From assembly GCF_001456025.1 (NCBI RefSeq), contig NZ_LMTZ01000128.1, positions 13,072 through 76,566 on the forward strand: a DNA stretch of 63,495 nt. The letters run 5' to 3'. The position numbers were made by a program, and so were the translations under genes. Positions 17,160 through 25,138 of this stretch are shown here, one piece after another. Source of the DNA: Mastigocoleus testarum BC008. Its GTDB lineage: Bacteria > Cyanobacteriota > Cyanobacteriia > Cyanobacteriales > Nostocaceae. Numbering within the stretch: the first letter of the stretch is position 1; each line of letters begins with the position of its first letter. Under the pieces are notes generated by a model. It saw nothing but the letters and a program-made list of their open reading frames with translations. It had not been told where the DNA came from and did no database searches.

Positions 17160-18058
17160 TTGATACCAAATATTATCATATAAATATTCCTTTAAGTAGA
17201 TGCGCCCATAAATTAGCAGAGGAATTTGCTGCAGAACAATATTCTTTAGAAAAAAGTAAAAAAGTTTATTTAAATACTCTAGCGGTTTATGCCGTACACA
17301 GCTATCTTACATGGTTAAATATAAAAACTACACTTACAGGAGACAGTTGGCATAAAAGCTTAAGAGCAATATTTGATGCAGCTGATTTGGAGATAGTCAA
17401 TGTTGGTAAATTAGAATGTCTTCCGGTGCTTCCGGGCGAAAAAACTATACCTTTACCACCAGAAGCAACTATCGACCGAATTGGTTATGTTGTAGTTCAA
17501 TTTCACCGAAAATTCGATGCTGTAAAACTGTTGGGTTTTATTTCCATAAATGCGATTTTGGAACCATCGGAGACCATTGAACTAAATGATTTGCAACCTT
17601 TAGAGGCTTTACTTGAAACAATTCACATTGTCAACTTACGTCAATGGCTTGAGGGAATATTTAAGCAAGATTGGCAAGTTCCCGAGTTGTTGATTTCTCA
17701 TAATTTAAGAGGTAATGCTATTGCCGATCCTTTAACCCTTGAGTCTCAGAGCCAGTCTGTTAGTCGGGCAAAAGTTGTTAATGTCGGTAAACAAGTGGTA
17801 CTTATGGTGCAGTTAACCTCTAATGTTGCTGATGTTTTTGATATTAGAGTTAGAACTTATCCTGGTGAAGATGAAACCCATTTACCCGCAGATTTACAAC
17901 TGGTAATCCTTGACGAAGACCACAACCCTTGCATGGAAGTTCAGTCAAGAAATATCGACAATTGGATTCAACTGGAGTTTAGTTGCAAACACGAAGAAAA
18001 ATTCAGTGTGATGTTGATATTAGGAGACACAACGATTAAAGAAGATTTTGTCGTTTGA
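17156..18058 (+). CDS. DUF1822 family protein
   Basis: This 300-aa protein starts at ATG 17156, which overlaps the sigma-like stop by 4 bp. The frame extends upstream to 17096, but that would overlap the sigma gene by 60 bp. The N-terminus has the DUF1822 hallmark of helices ending in NTLAVYAVHSYLTWLNIKT (about 41-59). A beta-rich middle with PPEATIDRIGYVVVQF and a C-terminal beta domain follow. The family is restricted mainly to cyanobacteria, has no assigned biochemical function and is repeatedly found between sigma-like factors and CHAT proteins. It has no signal peptide or membrane helix. It presumably works with the CHAT protein encoded 52 bp downstream, perhaps as regulator or adaptor (inference). 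Confidence 0.85.
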   Translation: MIDTKYYHINIPLSRCAHKLAEEFAAEQYSLEKSKKVYLNTLAVYAVHSYLTWLNIKTTLTGDSWHKSLRAIFDAADLEIVNVGKLECLPVLPGEKTIPLPPEATIDRIGYVVVQFHRKFDAVKLLGFISINAILEPSETIELNDLQPLEALLETIHIVNLRQWLEGIFKQDWQVPELLISHNLRGNAIADPLTLESQSQSVSRAKVVNVGKQVVLMVQLTSNVADVFDIRVRTYPGEDETHLPADLQLVILDEDHNPCMEVQSRNIDNWIQLEFSCKHEEKFSVMLILGDTTIKEDFVV

Positions 18059-18110
18059 ACGCATAACAATAACGCACAAACAAACAGTAACAGCAAAGGA
18101 GACGGCAATA

Positions 18111-20342
18111 GTGCTTGTCAAACTTAAACTTAGAGGAAATTCACAACAGGGATGGAATGTAGATCTAACGGAAAAACAACTAGAAGTTGAAGCTGAAGGA
18201 TTTTTACCGCCATTATCTCCAGAATTAGAATCATCTTTAAGCAAGTGGCAATCATCTTATCGCCAAATAGATTCAGTACGTTCCTGTATTGCTCCCAAAC
18301 CTGGTAGCCGGATCGTGTCAAAAAGTATGACAAGATATTCTAGTTTTGAACATACTGCAGTTGTAAGGAAAGATCTTAACCAATGGCTTAATAGTGGCGA
18401 TCCGAGGTGGCTACCAATCCGGGATAAATTAATAGAAATTTCACAAAAGCTGGAGTCTACCAATGAAGAAATTTTTGTACTTATTGATGCCAAGGATCTT
18501 GATTTGAGACGGCTTCCTTGGCAAGAATGGAGTATTTTTGAAAAATACTATCCCCAGACGGAAATAGCCCTCAGTTTACCCAAGAGTTCAAATAAAACAA
18601 CCATTAAACTTCTCCCAAAAAGCCAAAACATGAGAATTTTAGTTGTTGTGGGTAGAAGTGATGGTATTAATACCCAAAATGATCTGGAAATCATTCAGGA
18701 TTTGGAAAATCATGGAGCAAAAGTTGTTTGCTTAATTAAACCGACTCCTAGGTCATTGTGTGAAGCTTTGTGGGATGAAGATGGTTACCATATCTTCGTA
18801 TTCACGGGACATAGCGGAAGTGAAAATAATGGTACCATTGGCTGGATTGAGCTAAATGATAAACATAGCTTGAATATAGAGCAGTTTAAAGAAGCTTTGC
18901 GGGAAGCAATAAATAGAGGGTTGCAGTTAGCAATTTTTAATTCTTGTGATGGTTTAGGATTAGCCAATCAACTAGCACAATTAAATTTACCCCATTCTAT
19001 TGTGATGCGCGAACCAGTACCAGACCTGGTTGCGGTAGAATTTTTTAAATACTTCTTCAAGGAATTTTCTAATAATAAATCTATTTTTGATGCTGTCCAT
19101 ACAGCACGTAAACACTTAGAACATTTCCAGTTAGATTATTTTAATAACACTTGTTTCCCTGGTGCCACTTGGCTACCAATAGTTTGTGTTTTACCAGATG
19201 TAGATACATTAAATTGGCAAGAAATGGCTGACGGAAAAAAATTTAATTCAATGATATTCAGGAAAAATAAAAAAACAAAAAAACGTAATTCTTTGATTAC
19301 AAACCCGGGTTATTTTTTTTATATGGGCATACTTGCTGTGCTCATAGGTTCAACCCTATTCTATATTTACAAAACTCCTTTTACCATACCTTTAAGAAAT
19401 GATCGGACAGTAAAAGAAAGCAATCAAAAAGGTGATTTGAGTTTTATAAATCTTCCCAAGGGAACATGGCGTTATGGAGGGAGTACTAGTTGGACTCCAA
19501 TACGCGAAATATTTGAACGGAAGCTAAAAATTACACATCCTCACTTCAGATTAAAATATACGAATTCAAGTACGGAACCTCCTGGTTCTGGGACTGGAAT
19601 AAGAATGCTTTTGAATGATGAGCTTGATTTTTCTCTGTCTTCTCGAAGTCTAAAAGATAAAGAACGTCAAATAGCAGAAGAAAGAGGTTTCAAACTCATA
19701 CAAATTCCAATTGCTGTTGACGGAATTGCTGTTGCTGTAAACCACAATCTTCAAATTCCTGGTTTAACTATCACCCAACTGAGGGATATTTACATGGGTA
19801 AAATTCGCAATTGGCAACAGGTTGGAGCCCCAGACTTACCGATAATACCCTATTCCCGTAGTTTAGCAGAATCAGGTACAGTTGATTTTTTTAAGCATAA
19901 AGTCCTCAGAGATAAAAATTTTGGTAGCGATGTCAAGTTTGTTCCTACAACCACACAAGGTTTGAAAAATGTAGGAGCCAATCCTGGAGGTATTTACTAT
20001 GCAACAGCTTCAGAGATTGTTCCCCAATGCAATGTCAAGTCTTTACCGCTAGGACGAGAAACCGATCATTTGATTTCTCCTTATCAAAAGCCGATTGTTC
20101 CATTCTCTGAGTGTCCGCAACAACGTAATCGAGTAGATATCAAAGCTTTTCAAAGTCATAGTTACCCGATATCGCGCCCATTATATGTAATTACTAAGGC
20201 TTATAAAAATTCCGAATCCAACCTTGGGGAAAACCAAGATAAATACAAAGCTGCAAAGGCTTATGCAAAATTATTTGATACGAATCAAGGACATATCTTA
20301 ATTGAAGAAGTTGGATTTATTCCTATAAACCTGAAGAAATAA
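18111..20342 (+). CDS. CHAT protease - transmembrane - PstS-like substrate-binding fusion, paralogue A
   Basis: 743 aa from the GTG at 18111, chosen because AAAGGAG lies 9 bases upstream and because the paralogue at 21000 starts at the aligned position; the frame also allows TTG at 18048. Residues 1-385 contain a CHAT (caspase-like) domain with His234 in FTGHSG and Cys279 in FNSCDG, the expected His/Cys dyad. A Lys-rich stretch (RKNKKTKKR) precedes one membrane helix (about 400-420), predicting a cytosolic protease. Residues ~450-743 resemble periplasmic phosphate-binding proteins (PstS/PBP-like): YGGSTSW, PPGSGTG, DFSLSSRSL and SLAESGTVDFF correspond to the phosphate-loop regions. I infer a sensor outside the membrane controlling a protease inside. 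It is encoded downstream of the sigma-like/DUF1822 pair. Confidence 0.85.
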   Translation: MLVKLKLRGNSQQGWNVDLTEKQLEVEAEGFLPPLSPELESSLSKWQSSYRQIDSVRSCIAPKPGSRIVSKSMTRYSSFEHTAVVRKDLNQWLNSGDPRWLPIRDKLIEISQKLESTNEEIFVLIDAKDLDLRRLPWQEWSIFEKYYPQTEIALSLPKSSNKTTIKLLPKSQNMRILVVVGRSDGINTQNDLEIIQDLENHGAKVVCLIKPTPRSLCEALWDEDGYHIFVFTGHSGSENNGTIGWIELNDKHSLNIEQFKEALREAINRGLQLAIFNSCDGLGLANQLAQLNLPHSIVMREPVPDLVAVEFFKYFFKEFSNNKSIFDAVHTARKHLEHFQLDYFNNTCFPGATWLPIVCVLPDVDTLNWQEMADGKKFNSMIFRKNKKTKKRNSLITNPGYFFYMGILAVLIGSTLFYIYKTPFTIPLRNDRTVKESNQKGDLSFINLPKGTWRYGGSTSWTPIREIFERKLKITHPHFRLKYTNSSTEPPGSGTGIRMLLNDELDFSLSSRSLKDKERQIAEERGFKLIQIPIAVDGIAVAVNHNLQIPGLTITQLRDIYMGKIRNWQQVGAPDLPIIPYSRSLAESGTVDFFKHKVLRDKNFGSDVKFVPTTTQGLKNVGANPGGIYYATASEIVPQCNVKSLPLGRETDHLISPYQKPIVPFSECPQQRNRVDIKAFQSHSYPISRPLYVITKAYKNSESNLGENQDKYKAAKAYAKLFDTNQGHILIEEVGFIPINLKK

Positions 20343-20999
20343 GTGACCTTTCAACAAAACTGATGATTCACCTATGTAAGGGGGTGTCATTAAATCTCTT
20401 TCCTAGGTGAATTCATTTTAATTTGAGTTTGTTAAGTTATTCTGACTTTAATTAATTACAATCTAATAAAATTGAAAAAATTAGTTCCCGAGTGATGTTT
20501 GTTTAATTACTTCTTACTCATTAATGACACTAGGTTATAAATTTGTAGATAAATACCCTTTCTGTTATCAGATGAAGAAATTAAGATAATGATTGAAGAA
20601 ATAGCAAAAAGTGAGGTAATTATCTAGACAATGTTCAAACTGCAGATTTTCATAAAAACCTTGTATTAGTTAATTTTTGTTTAATAAATATTAGACTTTA
20701 CTTAACTAAAATTAAGCTTAATTTAACAAACAGCTTATAAAATTACATAGTTAAAAAAATTGAATATATAGAAAACCAGCGAGTATTTTATTCTTGCTAT
20801 TTTTTGGGTTATTTTTTCTTCTTAACATCAATTAGAGAAAAAGTAACTAAACTATTACCGCATGAATTTTGAGAGCATAATCAGAACTCAAAACATTTAA
20901 TACCCAAGGATTATAACTGTAAACTTTATAGTTCCAAAGTATACTTCCATACTTTTGATGATTTTGTAGGTCCGATTAGATAAATTAACGCGAATCAAA
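20343..20999. other. 657-bp spacer between the two CHAT-PstS paralogues
   Basis: AT-rich. TTCACCTA/TAGGTGAA arms (about 20368-20413) could form a terminator-like hairpin after paralogue A. gtgtcattaa (near 20385) and ttaatgacac (near 20521) are inverted repeats ~130 bp apart, suggesting a small element. No ORF is credible. Paralogue B needs its own promoter here or reads through from A. Confidence 0.5.
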
Positions 21000-23240
21000 A
21001 TGATACTTCTCAAACTTAAGTTCAGAGAAAACCACCAACCGAAAGGATGGAATGTGGAACTGAGTGTAGAGCAACTCGAAGTTGAAACTGAAGGCTTTTT
21101 ATTGTCACTCCCTTTAGAGTTAGAATCATCTTTGAGACAATGGCAATCGGCTTATTATCAAATAAAGAGCGTGCGTGCTTGTATTGCTCCCAAACCAGGA
21201 ATACGTCTCATACCTAAAAGCGTTGCTAACTATTACAACCCCGAAGATGCGATCGCGGTGAAAAAGCGTCTAAATCAATGGCTCAACTCTGGCGATCTGA
21301 GATGGAAGCCAATTCTGAATAAGCTAGTAGAAATTGCACAACAACTAAAGCAAATAGATGAAGAAACGTCTGTAATTATTGAGACGGAAGATACTTTGCT
21401 CCAGCATCTTCCCTGGGAAGAATGGGATATATTTCAAAAATACTATCCCCAAGCGGGAATTGCTCTGAGTATCCCCAAAAATCTCAACAAAATAATCATT
21501 AACTCTCTTCCAAAAAGTAAGGAGATTAGAATTTTATTGGTTATAGGTAGAAGTAACAATATTATTAGAGAGGATTTAGAATTTATTGAAGATTTAAAGG
21601 AAAATGGGGCAAGTGTTGTTTGTTTAATGCAACCAAGCTTCAAAGAATTACACGAAGCGCTGCGAGATAAAATCGGTTTTCATATCTTTATCTTTACTGG
21701 TCATAGTGGCAAGAAAGATGATGAATCTATTGGTTGGATTGAGCTAAACGAAAAAGATAGTTTCAGTATAGAACAACTTATAGAGGGTTTAAAAAAGACT
21801 ATTGAAAAAGGATTGCAATTAGTAATTTTTAATGGTTGTGATGGATTGGAATTGGCACAACAACTGTCACAGTTAAATTTGCCCCAATCTATTGTGATGC
21901 AAGAGCCTTTACCAAATCTTGCAGCGATAGAATTTTTGAAATATTTTTTCAGGAATTTTGCTCAGAATAAATCAATTTTTACTGCTGTTCATACAGCACG
22001 CAAGTACTTAGAATATTTTCAATTTGATGATTTTCATCAAACTTGTTATCCTGGAGCAAATCGGCTACCGACAATCTATCTTTCCCCAGAAATAGATATA
22101 TTTTCCTGGGATGAAATGACCGATGAAAAAACTTTTAATTCAATTATTTTTAAGAAAAGAGAAAATTTAAAATATCGTCAGTCACAGATTATAAATATTA
22201 GAAACTTATGGAATCTATTTTATGTAATTGTAGCTTTCTTAGTTCTAGGTTCGGCTTTATTATACGTTTATGAAACACCTTTTACAGAATCTACCGAAGA
22301 TGAGGTTATAGAAACAAAACAAAATGATTTTGACTCTATAAATCTTCCAAAGGGAAGCTGGCGTTATGGAGGGAGTACTAGCTGGGTTCCAATACGTGAA
22401 AAATTTGAGGAAGCCATTAAAAATACCCACCCCCAATTTAAATTAAAATATACGGATTCTAGTGTAGATGCTCCTGGTTCTGGTACCGGGATAAAAATGT
22501 TGTTGAACAACGAACTCGATTTTTCTCTATCTTCCCGATCTCTTACCAATTCAGAACGTCAAAAAGCCAAAGAGCAAGGCTTTAGACTCCAACAAATTCC
22601 AGTAGTGATTGATGGTATTGCGCTTGCGGTAAATCCTAGTCTTAATATTTCTGGTTTAACTGTCGCTCAACTTAGAGATATTTATACTGGTAAAATTCGT
22701 AACTGGGAAAACTTTGGTGGACCCGATCTTCCAATTACAGTTTATTCTCGTCATCCAAAAGAATCAGGAACAGTTGAGTTTTTTAAACACAAAATCCTTA
22801 GGGATGAAAGTTTTGGCGATAATGTTAAATTTGTTAGCTTCACAACACGAGCTTTAAAAAAAGTGGGAGTTGAACCAGGAGCAATTTATTATGCTTCTGC
22901 ATCTGAAGTTATTCCACAATGTAGTGTCAAATCTTTAGCGATTGGAGAAAGAAGCGACCAATTAATTACTCCTTATAAGAGACCATTTATTCCTCTTTCT
23001 CAATGTCCAAGACCTCGCAATCAGGTTAATTTACAGGCTTTTCAAACTCATAGATATCCCATATCAAGACCACTATATATTATTACTAAAATAAATGAGG
23101 ACATAAAATCCAAGACAATAAAAGATCAAAATAAACATGAAGCAGCAAAAGCTTACGCCAAGCTATTTGCAACAAATCAAGGACATACTTTAATTCAAGA
23201 AGCAGAATTTATTCCAATCTTGAATGCGAAGAATAAATAA
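21000..23240 (+). CDS. CHAT protease - transmembrane - PstS-like substrate-binding fusion, paralogue B
   Basis: 746 aa, aligned end to end with paralogue A: N-terminal LKLKFRENHQPKGWNVEL, CHAT dyad His235 (FTGHSG) and Cys280 (FNGCDG), basic stretch, one membrane helix (about 405-425), and a PstS-like extracytoplasmic domain (YGGSTSWVP, GSGTG, DFSLSSRSL, KESGTVEFF). The catalytic loop is NGC where A has NSC. No sigma-like or DUF1822 gene precedes this copy, and the ATG at 21000 lacks a strong ribosome binding site. It faces a convergent response regulator 73 bp away. The pair arose by tandem duplication followed by considerable divergence, so both copies are probably maintained by selection. 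Confidence 0.85.
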   Translation: MILLKLKFRENHQPKGWNVELSVEQLEVETEGFLLSLPLELESSLRQWQSAYYQIKSVRACIAPKPGIRLIPKSVANYYNPEDAIAVKKRLNQWLNSGDLRWKPILNKLVEIAQQLKQIDEETSVIIETEDTLLQHLPWEEWDIFQKYYPQAGIALSIPKNLNKIIINSLPKSKEIRILLVIGRSNNIIREDLEFIEDLKENGASVVCLMQPSFKELHEALRDKIGFHIFIFTGHSGKKDDESIGWIELNEKDSFSIEQLIEGLKKTIEKGLQLVIFNGCDGLELAQQLSQLNLPQSIVMQEPLPNLAAIEFLKYFFRNFAQNKSIFTAVHTARKYLEYFQFDDFHQTCYPGANRLPTIYLSPEIDIFSWDEMTDEKTFNSIIFKKRENLKYRQSQIINIRNLWNLFYVIVAFLVLGSALLYVYETPFTESTEDEVIETKQNDFDSINLPKGSWRYGGSTSWVPIREKFEEAIKNTHPQFKLKYTDSSVDAPGSGTGIKMLLNNELDFSLSSRSLTNSERQKAKEQGFRLQQIPVVIDGIALAVNPSLNISGLTVAQLRDIYTGKIRNWENFGGPDLPITVYSRHPKESGTVEFFKHKILRDESFGDNVKFVSFTTRALKKVGVEPGAIYYASASEVIPQCSVKSLAIGERSDQLITPYKRPFIPLSQCPRPRNQVNLQAFQTHRYPISRPLYIITKINEDIKSKTIKDQNKHEAAKAYAKLFATNQGHTLIQEAEFIPILNAKNK

Positions 23241-23313
23241 TATTTTATCTTTTAAGAGTCTCATATCATTTTATGAAACCCGATTACAAAGCTCGATTTG
23301 GTGATTAATAGAA

Positions 23314-24012
23314 TCAATCAATCAAACCTGCTTCTCTTGCTCTGATTTGGGTTATAACTCGTAAATTTTTACCTTGATTTTTTAATTCTTCGCAATCTAT
23401 ATTCAGAGCTTCTTGCACTCTATCCCAGTAATGGCGAACCATACGTTCTGATACACACATATGTTTAGCAATTACTTTATCTTTAAATCCTTCTCTAAAT
23501 GCCAGATTTACTAGTTTAAGCCATTCTGGTTTGAGTTCTAGTTCGGAGTCAATAACTTTAATATCTTTGATGTCTTTAACATAAGTTAGTTGTTCTAAAG
23601 CCCAATTTACTCTGGTAATTATTTCCTCACTTGCAAGGGTTTTATTCACAACAGTAAAACCTCCAATGTGAGAATAAATCTTTTGTTTCATGGGTACTAG
23701 AGATCTAATCTGCTCGCTGTGGATAACTATATTAAGTTTGGGATAATTACCGAGTAGATGAGTAAGAAAATTGATTCCCGTCGCAGTCTGGGGGGTTTCC
23801 CCAGGACTGTTTGGAAGCAAAATATCCATTACTATCAGGTCTATTTTTAGTTTTGGAAATTTGTTAAGAATATCTTCAATGCTTTGTGCAGTAATAATTT
23901 TAGAATCTGGATAGGAGGAGATTAGTAAATCTCTAGTTCTGCTCAAAGATAATTCATGAGCATCAACTAATAGAACTATAGGCGATGCTTTACCGTTCAG
24001 ATATTTTTTCAT
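23314..24012 (-). CDS. Response regulator with atypical receiver and C-terminal HTH
   Basis: A 232-aa protein with a receiver domain including the phospho-acceptor candidate Asp63 (LIVMDILLP). The usual acidic pair is replaced by VDAHE (Asp17, Ala18, His19, Glu20), so Mg2+ binding may be altered. After Ser-Glu (HSEQIRS) and a Lys at the GFTVVNKTLA position, a C-terminal LuxR/NarL-like helix-turn-helix follows (EGFKDKVIAKHMCVSERMVRHYWDRVQEAL, about 174-203). It likely binds DNA. It is convergent with CHAT paralogue B and faces the NB-ARC gene across a 1.1-kb gap; no kinase is adjacent. It may regulate the neighbouring signalling genes (inference from position only). Confidence 0.8.
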   Translation of the reverse strand: MKKYLNGKASPIVLLVDAHELSLSRTRDLLISSYPDSKIITAQSIEDILNKFPKLKIDLIVMDILLPNSPGETPQTATGINFLTHLLGNYPKLNIVIHSEQIRSLVPMKQKIYSHIGGFTVVNKTLASEEIITRVNWALEQLTYVKDIKDIKVIDSELELKPEWLKLVNLAFREGFKDKVIAKHMCVSERMVRHYWDRVQEALNIDCEELKNQGKNLRVITQIRAREAGLID

Positions 24013-25138
24013 GCTACGTTTTCACTCAAAAAACCTTTAGTGGGACAAAATGAGAGCAAGGCTGATACTTAATATTCTCTTGTAAGCATCTCTGCATAAT
24101 TTGCTTATTTACTCAATAAAAATAGTGAGTATTTGTACTTGAAGGTAAGTTTTGATTCTATTTTTGCCTTAGCCTCAAAATTTAACCACTTTCAGAAAAT
24201 GTCATAAACAACATAACAAAAGACTCATAAATCCTCTGTTGGTTCCCATAAAATAAGATAAAGACTAGAAAAATATTTAAATTTTATACCTTTAGTTATA
24301 AGTTAGCCTCCTTTAGGAGTAAGTATATAAGTGTTTACGAAGAGTATAGAATAAAAAAAGGCACTAGTGAACTAGTAATTTTTGAGAAATTAAATACTCT
24401 GAAAAAATTAAAAAAATAACTTTGCAAATCTGAAAAATTTATAGTTAATTCGGCTGTTATTCAGCCAGGAATTTCATATTGTTCAGCACAAAGTTAAAGA
24501 TAAATTAAATCTCAAAAAATAAATATATATCTTCAAAATTGTAATATTTTATTTCACAATTAAAGTTGAAGTTGAAGATTGACAAAATCAGAGTAGATTT
24601 AAAAGATTTATTTAGAACGGGTGTGAAATATCCCTCTTGAATCACTCTCTGAAATCAAGAAGTAAGCAATAACTTGAATTACACAAAAGAATAAAAGGGA
24701 TGAAATTGATTTGTTGCACTAATTAAATAATTAAAGCCAATTAGCAAATTAGAGTTTGGGAAAACATTCAGCCAGGGATAAATAAGCCAAAATAAGAATA
24801 TGGGTTGCACAACTAAACGAAGATTGTTTAAACTACTCTTCCATCCACGCGTAATACCCTTTTTCTAGTAAATTTTTGATTTTAGTTATAGTCGATTCAG
24901 AGCCGAAACGAGTCTAGTATGTTTTCTTAGATATAGATTCAATAAGTTTGCTACTTGTCGGGGTCGAGTCTTGTTTATTCTCAAATTAACAACTATCTTA
25001 TTCCGTAAGATTATAAAATCAAGTAGTTAAAATTACTGTTTGCTAACAACGAAGAGATTTACCCTCTGATATCCTCTGATAATATTCAGAAAATTTTAGT
25101 AAACTGAGAAGTAACCAATCAAAATAATTTTGTGACTA
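24013..25138. other. 1.1-kb AT-rich region between response regulator and NB-ARC genes
   Basis: Divergent-promoter region with no credible ORF on either strand. A short palindrome CTCCTTTAGGAG lies near 24308. It is very AT-rich, with no terminator or known RNA motif. Its length is unusual for a promoter region and leaves room for unrecognised RNA genes. Confidence 0.5.

Noticed and set aside
18048..18110. Longer TTG start for CHAT paralogue A
   Set aside because: Overlaps DUF1822, adds residues absent in paralogue B, while a strong RBS precedes the GTG at 18111.
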